DNA from: Anaerolineales bacterium
GTDB taxonomy: Bacteria > Chloroflexota > Anaerolineae > Anaerolineales > Villigracilaceae
Length of the DNA stretch: 6,551 nt
Reading direction: 5' to 3'
Assembly (NCBI GenBank): GCA_016789205.1
Contig: JAEURF010000095.1
Coordinates: forward strand, 1 to 6,551
Part shown: positions 1 through 5,508 of the stretch, piece after piece
Numbering within the stretch: position 1 is the first letter of the stretch
How the letters are laid out: each line of letters begins with the position of its first letter
Position numbers and translations under genes: made by a program
Notes under the pieces: generated by a model
Told to the model about the DNA's origin: nothing
What the model saw: only the letters and a program-made list of their open reading frames with translations
The model's database searches: none

Positions 1-1641
1 AACAGTTTGATATTTTTCAGGTAATCTTTCAATAAATGAATCGGCGTTGGCTAATTTAATTGCCGCCATCACTTCTTCATCGGTTGCATCGGGTTTGCCG
101 AAACGCACATTTTCCATGACAGTGGTACTGAATAAAAATGTATCTTGCAAAACGATACCAACTTGTTTGCGAATTGATTCGGCTTTTACATCTCTCACAT
201 CCACGCCATCAATTTTGACAGAGCCTTGTGTGACGTCATAAAAACGTGGGAGCAAATTGATAATGGTTGTTTTGCCCGCACCTGTTGGACCGACAATAGC
301 AAACGTTTGACCCGGTTGTGCGGTGAATGAAACGCCTCGTAAAACAGGCACGCCATCTTCATATTCATGCGCAACATTCTCAAACTCAACCAAGCCTTTA
401 ATTTCTTTCATTTCTTTGGCATCTGCTTTATCTGCGATTGCAGGCTTTTCATCTAAGATGTTGAAGATTCTTTCGCCGCCTGCAATCGCGTTTTGGATGT
501 TCGTCCATAAAACAGCAATTTGTTGAATCGGCTGGTTGAAGCGTTGCACATATTGAAGGAAGGTAACGACTAACCCAAGCGTGACGACACTGCCAAAGAA
601 ATCTCCACCTCTGAGCAAAGCCCAACCACCCACGCCAACTACGATTCCTAAAGCAACATAAGATAAGGCTTCGAGTGCAGGTGCTAAAGCAGATGTAAAC
701 GAAACAGCGCGGACATTTGCATCGCGATTCGCGGCGTTGACTTCTTTGAAGTTTTCAATATTTTCATCTGCACGATTGAAGGCTTGTACTTCGCGTACGG
801 CTGAAATTGTCTCTTGTAATTCTGAGTTGACCGAGCCGATTTCTTCACGCGCCACACGGAAGGCTTTGCGTGCTTGCGTAGAGAAATAATAGGTGACAAA
901 GAACATAATTGGAGCAATCACCAATGACAATAAAGCAAACGGCACACTGCGGACAATCATGTTGTAAGCCGTCCACACGAGTAACAAGATGCCACTGAAT
1001 ACTTGCACCAAAGCAAATGAAAATGCTTGTTCAATTGCGGAAGTATCGTTGGTGATACGACTCATTAAATCACCGGCTTCGTGGTCGGCATAATAACTTA
1101 AAGAAAGTTTGTGCAAGTGATTGAATAAATCTAGCTTTAATTCACGAAGCACATGTTGACCGGTCCAAGACATGGTGAAGAACAACATGCCTGTAACGAT
1201 TGCGCCTAACACGAACAAGCCAATCACAATCAGAATTAATCTCCACAAGCCAGCGATGCGTTCTTCAGTGCTAGCAGTAGCGGGGTCAATGATTTTGAAA
1301 TCATTGAAACGATACGCTGTAGCAATAATTTTTTGCGTACCACTTAATGTCGCTGGGTCAGAGACAATCCAACAAGCGGAAGCAGAGGCTTCGGAGGCTG
1401 AGTCTGCTTCCCCTGAGAAAGAGGCGAAGGCACTTGTCCCATTAGGAACGAGGAAACAATCTGTAGCTTGTCCGGTCAATTCAGGTGATGTGACTTGCGT
1501 CCAAGTGGAAACGATAATTAAAATCATTGCCAAAACGAGCACATACCAAAATTTTCCGAAATATTTTCCAAAGCGTGCAATTGTGTTTCCGACATTGCGC
1601 GGTTTGAGTGTTTCTTGTTTGAGCAAATCCATGCGCATCAT
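1..1641 (-). CDS. ABC exporter half-transporter, second subunit (3' end cut by window edge)
   Basis: Integral-membrane exporter half (membrane domain fused to ATPase domain), probably pumping drugs or lipid-like compounds as a heterodimer with the product of 3581-1638. The window holds 547 codons and the frame is still open at base 1. Visible parts: membrane helix 1 (about residues 31-48), a long outer loop (about 50-130) with Cys62 and Cys90 and an Ala/Ser/Glu-rich stretch, helices 2-6 (about 132-365), coupling-helix region, A-loop Tyr427, Walker A GPTGAGKT (451-458) and Q-loop Gln499. Signature, Walker B, D-loop and switch His would follow about residue 550 and are missing only because the window ends. 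The start ATG at 1641 overlaps the upstream TGA as ATGA, suggesting translational coupling. In-frame ATGs at 1638 and 1632 are alternatives, and the 1632 one has AGGA eight bases upstream. Family assignment is firm; the substrate is unknown. Confidence 0.95.
   Translation of the reverse strand, partial: MMRMDLLKQETLKPRNVGNTIARFGKYFGKFWYVLVLAMILIIVSTWTQVTSPELTGQATDCFLVPNGTSAFASFSGEADSASEASASACWIVSDPATLSGTQKIIATAYRFNDFKIIDPATASTEERIAGLWRLILIVIGLFVLGAIVTGMLFFTMSWTGQHVLRELKLDLFNHLHKLSLSYYADHEAGDLMSRITNDTSAIEQAFSFALVQVFSGILLLVWTAYNMIVRSVPFALLSLVIAPIMFFVTYYFSTQARKAFRVAREEIGSVNSELQETISAVREVQAFNRADENIENFKEVNAANRDANVRAVSFTSALAPALEALSYVALGIVVGVGGWALLRGGDFFGSVVTLGLVVTFLQYVQRFNQPIQQIAVLWTNIQNAIAGGERIFNILDEKPAIADKADAKEMKEIKGLVEFENVAHEYEDGVPVLRGVSFTAQPGQTFAIVGPTGAGKTTIINLLPRFYDVTQGSVKIDGVDVRDVKAESIRKQVGIVLQDTFLFSTTVMENVRFGKPDATDEEVMAAIKLANADSFIERLPEKYQTV
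1378..1411. repeat. 9-bp inverted repeat inside the second ABC gene
   Basis: GGAAGCAGA (1378-1386) and TCTGCTTCC (1403-1411) are perfect inverted copies with a 16-base loop, which itself contains GGCTTC and GGCT elements. It lies within the coding region for the Ala/Ser/Glu-rich part of the outer loop (about residues 79-90) of the second ABC subunit. A messenger hairpin could form here, or the symmetry may simply follow from repeated Ala and Ser codons. Confidence 0.5.
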
Positions 1642-3581
1642 CCTGCACCGCCTTTTTCGTTTACCAATATTTGTGAGTTATAAATTTCCGCGTAAATTGG
1701 GCTGTCTTCCATAAGTTCTTTGTGTTTACCTTCGGCAACCACTTTGCCTTTATCAAGCACGAGAATTTTGTCTGCGTTCATGACAGTGCTGATGCGTTGC
1801 GCAATCACAAAAGATGTGCGCCCTTTCATCAAAACATCCAAGGCTTTTTGTAAGGCGGCTTCAGTTGCCATATCAACAGAAGAAGTTGAATCGTCGAGAA
1901 TTAAAATGCGTGGATTTAAGAGTAATGCACGCGCAATCGCGACGCGTTGTTTTTGTCCACCGGATAAGGTTGTGCCACGTTCGCCAACATGTGTATTATA
2001 TTTTTCAGGGAACGATGAAATGAAATCGTGGGCTTGTGCGGCTTGCGCGGCGGCGATAATTTCTTCATCGGTTGCATCTGGTTTACCAAAGGCAATGTTT
2101 TCGCGAATCGTTCCGCTGAATAAGGTTGTCTCTTGCAAAACAATTCCGATTTGAGAACGAAGCGAATCGAGCGTGACATCGCGCAAATCATATCCATCAA
2201 TGGTGATTTGACCTTCGCTGGGGTCATAAAAACGTGGTAATAAATTGATGATAGTTGTTTTGCCTGAACCGGTTGCGCCCAGTAATGCAATTGTTTCTCC
2301 ACTTTTCGCTTCAAACGTGACGTTAGACAGAACAGGCTCACCTCCACCAAAATATCTAAAGGTGACATTTTCAAATTTCACGTTGCCTTGTACAGCCGGT
2401 AACTTGATAGCATCGGGTTTATCCGTAATATCTGATTTGGCATCAATGATTTCAAAAATACGTGAAGCCGAAGCCGAAGCCTGACCTAATTGCGTAATGA
2501 TGAATCCGAATTGTGCAATCGGCAAAAATAAATAAATTAAATAAAGTGAAAATTCTTGCCATTCACCTAAACTCAAGGCACCGGCGATAATTTCTTTACC
2601 GCCGACATTTAAGATAGCCGCTTGACCAAGATTCGCAATCATAAATACTAGCGGGAATAAAAATGTAAACAACCTCGCCACGACAATGGCTTGATGCATA
2701 CTTTCATCCGCCGCAACGCGAAATCTTTGTTGCTGTTGTTTTTCGCGCGTAAAGGCTTTGATGACTTTGATACCAGCAAGATTTTCCTGCAAGACCGTAT
2801 TCAACGCAGAAAGTTTTTGTTGCACTTTTGCAAACAAAGGCTGGCTCAAACCACCAAAGATTAAAAATATTACAAAAGCAATTGGCAAAATCGGTAATGC
2901 GGTGAAGGCGAGTTTTACATTGGTAGTAAATAAAATAATCAGCGTACCGGTTAACAAAATCAATGCGCCGACCAATTGCACAAGTCCTTGCCCGATGAAT
3001 AAACGCACTTTTTCCACGTCATCGGTGGCGCGAATCATTAATTGACCTGTTTGATTTTTGTCGTGATACGAAAATGACAGGCGTTGAATCTTGGCATATA
3101 AATCATTGCGCATATCGTAAGCCACAGCTTGCGAATTTTTTTCAGCCCAATAGGCTTGCAAGAAAGCGAACAATCCGCGCAAGAGAGCAAAGATGATGAT
3201 GAAGATGATGGCGCTGATTAACGTCTGTGGGGCAGATGCGAGGTCCGCTTCTAACTGGGTTCGAAGTTGCTCAAGTGTGAGAGATGCGTCTCTGCCTGTG
3301 GCTTCGAGAATCTTCGGCAATGCCACACTGACGAATTGCGCAGGGATTTTGTCTAATGCCGCTAAAATTTGGTCAGCGATGTATCCGCTGGTGACTGCGT
3401 CAATGACGTTGCGTACCAAGCGTGGGACAGCTAACTGTGAAAGTGTAGCAACAATTAGAAACACGTAAGGAAGCGCAGCGTCAAGTTTGTATTTGAACAA
3501 ATAACGAATCGCGCGTCCAATCGCGCCGCGAGGTTTGGCTTCGCGGGCTTGAATTCTTTTTTGAGTTAGAGATGCTTGCAT
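1638..3581 (-). CDS. ABC exporter half-transporter, first subunit with degenerate ATPase site
   Basis: Complete 647-residue half-exporter of the multidrug/lipid type (BmrCD, LmrCD and TM287/288 are characterised heterodimers of this class). The membrane domain spans about residues 37-365 with six helices and an enlarged outer loop (about 62-118) between helices 1 and 2. The ATPase domain has A-loop Tyr410, Walker A GATGSGKT (435-442), Q-loop Gln483, canonical signature LSGGQ (539-543), Walker B ILILD (559-563) and D-loop SSVD (567-570). Two key residues differ from consensus: Asp564 replaces the catalytic Glu, and Gln595 (IAQR) replaces the switch His. The same substitutions mark the non-hydrolysing site of TM287, so this subunit likely supplies the degenerate site and its LSGGQ completes the active site of the partner. 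The start ATG has AAGGA five bases upstream. It lies 29 bases after marR and overlaps the next gene by four bases. Substrate unknown. Confidence 0.97.
   Translation of the reverse strand: MQASLTQKRIQAREAKPRGAIGRAIRYLFKYKLDAALPYVFLIVATLSQLAVPRLVRNVIDAVTSGYIADQILAALDKIPAQFVSVALPKILEATGRDASLTLEQLRTQLEADLASAPQTLISAIIFIIIFALLRGLFAFLQAYWAEKNSQAVAYDMRNDLYAKIQRLSFSYHDKNQTGQLMIRATDDVEKVRLFIGQGLVQLVGALILLTGTLIILFTTNVKLAFTALPILPIAFVIFLIFGGLSQPLFAKVQQKLSALNTVLQENLAGIKVIKAFTREKQQQQRFRVAADESMHQAIVVARLFTFLFPLVFMIANLGQAAILNVGGKEIIAGALSLGEWQEFSLYLIYLFLPIAQFGFIITQLGQASASASRIFEIIDAKSDITDKPDAIKLPAVQGNVKFENVTFRYFGGGEPVLSNVTFEAKSGETIALLGATGSGKTTIINLLPRFYDPSEGQITIDGYDLRDVTLDSLRSQIGIVLQETTLFSGTIRENIAFGKPDATDEEIIAAAQAAQAHDFISSFPEKYNTHVGERGTTLSGGQKQRVAIARALLLNPRILILDDSTSSVDMATEAALQKALDVLMKGRTSFVIAQRISTVMNADKILVLDKGKVVAEGKHKELMEDSPIYAEIYNSQILVNEKGGAG
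2464..2481 (-). repeat. Three tandem GAAGCC hexamers encoding an Ala-Ser repeat
   Basis: GAAGCC occurs three times in tandem on the forward strand and encodes the Ala-Ser-Ala-Ser-Ala-Ser run (residues 368-373) of the first ABC subunit, just after the last membrane helix and before the ATPase domain. The region is normally Ala/Ser-rich in this family, so the protein is not disturbed. The exact hexamer repeat is a possible site of replication slippage. Confidence 0.6.
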
Positions 3582-3593
3582 AAAATTCCTTTT

Positions 3594-3607
3594 TAGAGAT
3601 TAGAGAT
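3594..3607. repeat. Tandem 7-bp repeat in the marR-ABC gap
   Basis: TAGAGAT occurs twice head to tail in the 29-base gap between the marR stop and the first ABC start, upstream of its ribosome binding site. No hairpin or promoter is evident. It may be trivial, but it is the only structure in the gap. Confidence 0.4.
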
Positions 3608-3610
3608 TGT

Positions 3611-4057
3611 TTACTCTTCACTGCTTTCATATTTCTTAGCTGTTTGCGTCAAAATGGTTAATGCTTCACTGACTTTTGCTTTTTCTTCTGTAGAAAGCGT
3701 TTTGACCAATTCATCTAGCCAACGATGCCGTTCTGTTACCCCGGCTTCAATTAATGCTTTGCCTTTTGATGTGATTTGTAAAACTTTGGCACGTCGGTCG
3801 GTTGGGTCTTCGGCTCGTTCAATATATTCACTTTGAACAAGTTTCTCTGCCAGTTGACTCGCCGCCGCGTTGCTAATATCAAAACGTTCGCTGATTTGCG
3901 ACATGCCACATGGACCTTTGTGATGCAATTGCATCAAGATACTAAATTGTGGCATGGAAAGTCCCGTAGATTTGGCGAATTGACTCCAACCACGCATGGA
4001 GCGGTGCATGAAGACATCCATCCATTCGCGCAGGGATTGATTAATTTGTTTAGACAT
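3611..4057 (-). CDS. MarR-family winged helix-turn-helix repressor of the ABC exporter operon
   Basis: A 148-residue cytoplasmic DNA-binding protein, normal length for MarR regulators, which act as dimers and usually release DNA on binding small ligands. The helix-turn-helix runs from about Met52 to Leu73 (MSQISERFDIS followed by the recognition helix around Ser62-Leu73). The wing carries the family hallmark DPTDRR (84-89). The flanking helices (about 5-30 and 103-143) should form the dimer interface. A single Cys50 lies just before the helix-turn-helix; a redox role is possible but unsupported. The start ATG at 4057 has AGAAGG seven bases upstream (4070-4065). It is the first gene of a tight operon with the two ABC genes, and its promoter is covered by palindromic half-sites, so autorepression and control of the exporter are the likely job. 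The inducer cannot be read from sequence. Confidence 0.95.
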   Translation of the reverse strand: MSKQINQSLREWMDVFMHRSMRGWSQFAKSTGLSMPQFSILMQLHHKGPCGMSQISERFDISNAAASQLAEKLVQSEYIERAEDPTDRRAKVLQITSKGKALIEAGVTERHRWLDELVKTLSTEEKAKVSEALTILTQTAKKYESSEE

Positions 4058-4074
4058 AGTTAAGCCTTCTTTTT

Positions 4075-4092
4075 AGTTAAGCGGGCTTAACT
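4075..4092. promoter_or_regulatory. Predicted MarR operator, perfect 18-bp palindrome
   Basis: AGTTAAGC-GG-GCTTAACT is a perfect inverted repeat (8-bp arms, 2-bp centre), the size usual for MarR-family sites. It overlaps the -10 box and the expected start point of the marR operon. The same half-site AGTTAAG recurs in direct orientation at 4102-4108 (inside the promoter spacer) and at 4058-4064 (between the ribosome binding site and the ATG). That makes four half-site copies within about 50 bases. Binding by the adjacent MarR protein is inferred from position and symmetry. Confidence 0.7.
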
Positions 4093-4118
4093 TTATGCCT
4101 AAGTTAAGTTTTTGTCAA
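4090..4118 (-). promoter_or_regulatory. Sigma-70-type promoter of the marR-ABC-ABC operon
   Basis: On the minus strand TTGACA (4118-4113) is followed by a 17-base spacer and TAAAGT (4095-4090, four of six matches to TATAAT). Transcription should start around 4083, giving a short leader of roughly 26 bases before the marR ATG. The -10 box overlaps the 18-bp palindrome, and a further half-site lies inside the spacer, so repressor binding would block polymerase directly. Confidence 0.75.
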
Positions 4119-4148
4119 GTGGGAGAAAATTAGAGCAGTGTAAGAATT

Positions 4149-4185
4149 AAAAAAGAACTCGGAGGTCTTAAAGACCTCCGAGTTC
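4149..4185 (-). terminator. Rho-independent terminator of the TerC/Alx gene
   Basis: Starting 15 bases after the TAA stop of the TerC/Alx gene, the minus strand has a perfect 15-bp inverted repeat (4185-4155) around a single base, in practice about 13 bp with a five-base TTAAA loop. The GC-rich core is CTCGGAGGTC/GACCTCCGAG, and six T follow (4154-4149). This is a textbook intrinsic terminator and separates the TerC/Alx unit from the marR operon. The forward strand has no clean T-run after the hairpin, so it is probably one-directional. Confidence 0.93.
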
Positions 4186-4200
4186 TAGTAAATTTTGTTA

Positions 4201-5178
4201 TTACAATTTCGCGCGTTCGCGGACTCGTTGCTTTTCGTCTCTGCGAGTTTTTATCAGTGAAGCAATGATGGATATGGTCAACACGCTGGCAACCACCGCG
4301 AGTGAAACGGCAACGGGGATATGATACAAATCTACGATGACCATTTTTACACCGATGAAGGTCAGTACGACAGATAATCCCAACTTCAAATATTGGAATT
4401 GGTGCATCACGTTAGCAAGTAAGAAGTACATAGCACGCAAGCCTAAAATGGCACACACATTGGAAGTGAAAACAATGAACGGGTCGCGGGTAACTGCAAA
4501 AATAGCGGGGATAGAGTCTACGGCAAAGACCAAGTCTGTGCTTTCAACAACAAGTAAAACCAAGAAAAGAGGCGTTGCGAAAAGTCTGCCAGCGCGGCGG
4601 ACGAAGAATTTATCATCTTCATAATTTTCAGTGACGGGCATAAATCGCTTAAAGAATTTTACAACTGGGTTTTCGTCAGGGTTTAATTCTTCATCTTGAT
4701 GACGCGCCATGCGGATACCGGTGTAAATCAGAAATGCGCCAAAGATGTAAATAATCCAGTGAAATTGAGCAAGCAAAGTAGCGCCGACAGCAATCAAAAT
4801 GCCACGCATGATTAATGCGCCGAGAATGCCCCAAAACAAAACGCGATGTTGATAACGGTCTGGCACAGCAAAGAAAGAGAAAATCAAAATAAAGACAAAG
4901 ATATTATCTACACTTAATGATTTTTCAATTAAATAACCAGTTAAGAATGCTAATGCGGCTTCGGCATTTGTATAACTACTGTTTGGCACCATCTTGTCCC
5001 AAAACAGATAGATGATGAGATTGAATAAAAGCGAAAGCGAAACCCAAACCACGCTCCACGTCAGCGCTTCTTTCATTGAAACGGTATGAGATTTGCGATG
5101 AAATACCCCTAAATCTAATGCGAGCATTATCAATACAAAAATATTAAATCCCACCCACAACCAAATTGATTCTTCCAT
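4201..5178 (-). CDS. alx: TerC/Alx-family membrane protein, predicted manganese exporter
   Basis: A 325-residue polytopic inner-membrane protein with about nine hydrophobic segments, close in length to E. coli Alx (about 320 aa). Family hallmarks are the acidic intramembrane motifs: LDLGVF (21-26), EKSLSVDN (85-92), ESTD (212-215) and FAVDSIPAIFAVT (218-230), with GVKM at 276-279. The acidic residues Asp22, Glu85, Asp91, Glu212, Asp215 and Asp221 are good candidates for metal coordination. A charged cytoplasmic loop (about 158-196) separates the two halves of the fold, and the C-terminus is basic. Characterised Alx/MntP-type genes under yybP-ykoY riboswitches are linked to manganese export, and such a leader precedes this gene, which supports a manganese role over tellurite resistance. 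The start ATG has AGGAG nine bases upstream (5192-5188). It has its own promoter, leader and terminator, so it is a single-gene unit. Transport direction and metal are inferred from family and riboswitch. Confidence 0.92.
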   Translation of the reverse strand: MEESIWLWVGFNIFVLIMLALDLGVFHRKSHTVSMKEALTWSVVWVSLSLLFNLIIYLFWDKMVPNSSYTNAEAALAFLTGYLIEKSLSVDNIFVFILIFSFFAVPDRYQHRVLFWGILGALIMRGILIAVGATLLAQFHWIIYIFGAFLIYTGIRMARHQDEELNPDENPVVKFFKRFMPVTENYEDDKFFVRRAGRLFATPLFLVLLVVESTDLVFAVDSIPAIFAVTRDPFIVFTSNVCAILGLRAMYFLLANVMHQFQYLKLGLSVVLTFIGVKMVIVDLYHIPVAVSLAVVASVLTISIIASLIKTRRDEKQRVRERAKL

Positions 5179-5216
5179 GTTTATAAACTCCTATTTAAAG
5201 ATTAGGTGGGGGCAAT

Positions 5217-5256
5217 AAAAAAACGAGACCCCACGATAAATATCGTGGTAGTCTCG
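5217..5256 (-). terminator. Riboswitch-controlled intrinsic terminator in the TerC/Alx leader
   Basis: The minus strand reads CGAGAC (5256-5251), TA, CCACGATA (5248-5241), a two-base turn, TATCGTGG (5238-5231), C-opposed G, GTCTCG (5229-5224), then seven T (5223-5217). The lower six-pair stem uses GAGAC, which is also the closing strand of the riboswitch core. When the aptamer is folded around metal this strand is engaged and only the upper hairpin remains, separated from the T-run. When it is empty the full terminator can form. The gene's ribosome binding site lies downstream and is not part of the hairpin, so control should act on transcription and not on translation. Confidence 0.85.
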
Positions 5257-5370
5257 CCAATGGTGTTTTCTAACACACATACAGCCAACCGAGAGCAAAC
5301 TAAGAACCTTATGCTCCGTCCTGACGACTGGCTGACCCATCTCCCCGTGTGTGGGCGGCTACTCCCTACA
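5247..5370 (-). promoter_or_regulatory. yybP-ykoY-type manganese riboswitch aptamer
   Basis: The leader matches the known yybP-ykoY architecture. P1 is GTAG (5369-5366) with CTAC (5251-5248). It is followed by the conserved GGGAGTAGC (5366-5358) and an inner GCC/GGC pairing (5359-5357 with 5258-5256), with the 3' element GGCGAGAC. P2 is a CCCA/TGGG hairpin. P3 is CAGCCA/TGGCTG (5334-5329 with 5287-5282). It encloses the conserved GTCGTCA (5328-5322) and a GAGCA/TGCTC hairpin (5316-5312 with 5297-5293), then CGG on the return strand. P4 is GTGTT-AGAA-AACAC (5276-5263). Element order and sequence resemble the Lactococcus yybP-ykoY aptamer as I recall it. This class senses Mn2+ and sits before manganese-export genes such as mntP and alx, which agrees with the downstream gene. 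Confidence 0.88.
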
Positions 5371-5383
5371 TTACAACTCTACG

Positions 5384-5412
5384 ATAATACTCTTGTATAA
5401 GTTGCTTGTCAA
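5384..5412 (-). promoter_or_regulatory. Sigma-70-type promoter of the riboswitch/TerC-Alx transcript
   Basis: TTGACA (5412-5407, perfect consensus), a 17-base spacer and TATTAT (5389-5384, five of six matches) form a strong promoter. Transcription should begin around 5378-5376, only some seven bases before the P1 strand of the riboswitch, so nearly the whole leader is aptamer plus terminator. A strong constitutive promoter is consistent with control exerted downstream by the riboswitch. Confidence 0.85.
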
Positions 5413-5421
5413 TTACAAAAT

Positions 5422-5438
5422 TGATAAGCGTTTTATCA
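5422..5438. repeat. 17-bp palindrome between the phosphodiesterase gene and the TerC/Alx promoter
   Basis: TGATAA-5 bases-TTATCA is a perfect inverted repeat ending nine bases upstream of the -35 box. On the minus strand it is followed by ATTTTG, so it could be a weak AT-rich terminator for the phosphodiesterase gene ending at 5509. It could also be an operator upstream of the TerC/Alx promoter. The sequence does not decide between them. The rest of 5439-5508 shows no clear feature. Confidence 0.4.
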
Positions 5439-5508
5439 GACTCAGCGCTTCGAGCTTAAGGGATAATTGATTCTGTTTCATTCACCTTTTTCTTAACCTG
5501 TTAAACAT

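Noticed and set aside
1172..1714. 180-codon forward-strand reading frame.
   Set aside because: It is antisense to the second ABC gene, whose frame encodes a clear exporter. The forward translation resembles no known domain.
1720..2154. 144-codon forward-strand reading frame opposite the ATPase domain of the first ABC subunit.
   Set aside because: It is a shadow of the conserved ATPase coding sequence. A similar antisense peptide occurs opposite the matching region of the second subunit (47-241), which only reflects similarity of the two ABC domains.
1..4057. Possible peptide/bacteriocin export or toxin system built on the two ABC genes.
   Set aside because: No peptidase C39 domain, precursor peptide or modification enzyme is present. 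The MarR regulator and paired half-exporters point to a multidrug-type pump.
4201..5178. Tellurite resistance operon.
   Set aside because: No other ter genes (terB, terD, terE, terZ) are nearby, and the riboswitch leader points to manganese homeostasis.
5241..5386. TATCGT (5386-5381, minus strand) could pair with ACGATA in the upper terminator arm (5246-5241) as an antiterminator.
   Set aside because: TATCGT overlaps the -10 box and lies upstream of the expected transcription start, so it should not be in the RNA.
5206..5400. 64-codon forward-strand reading frame over the TerC/Alx leader.
   Set aside because: It lies wholly across the riboswitch, terminator and promoter on the opposite strand, has no recognisable protein features, and is explained by RNA structure.
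5493..5504. TTAAC-CT-GTTAA inverted repeat just after the phosphodiesterase stop, as a terminator or a second MarR site.
   Set aside because: Its minus-strand continuation is A-rich and not T-rich, so it is not a terminator. The arms are in the opposite orientation to the AGTTAAG...CTTAACT operator.
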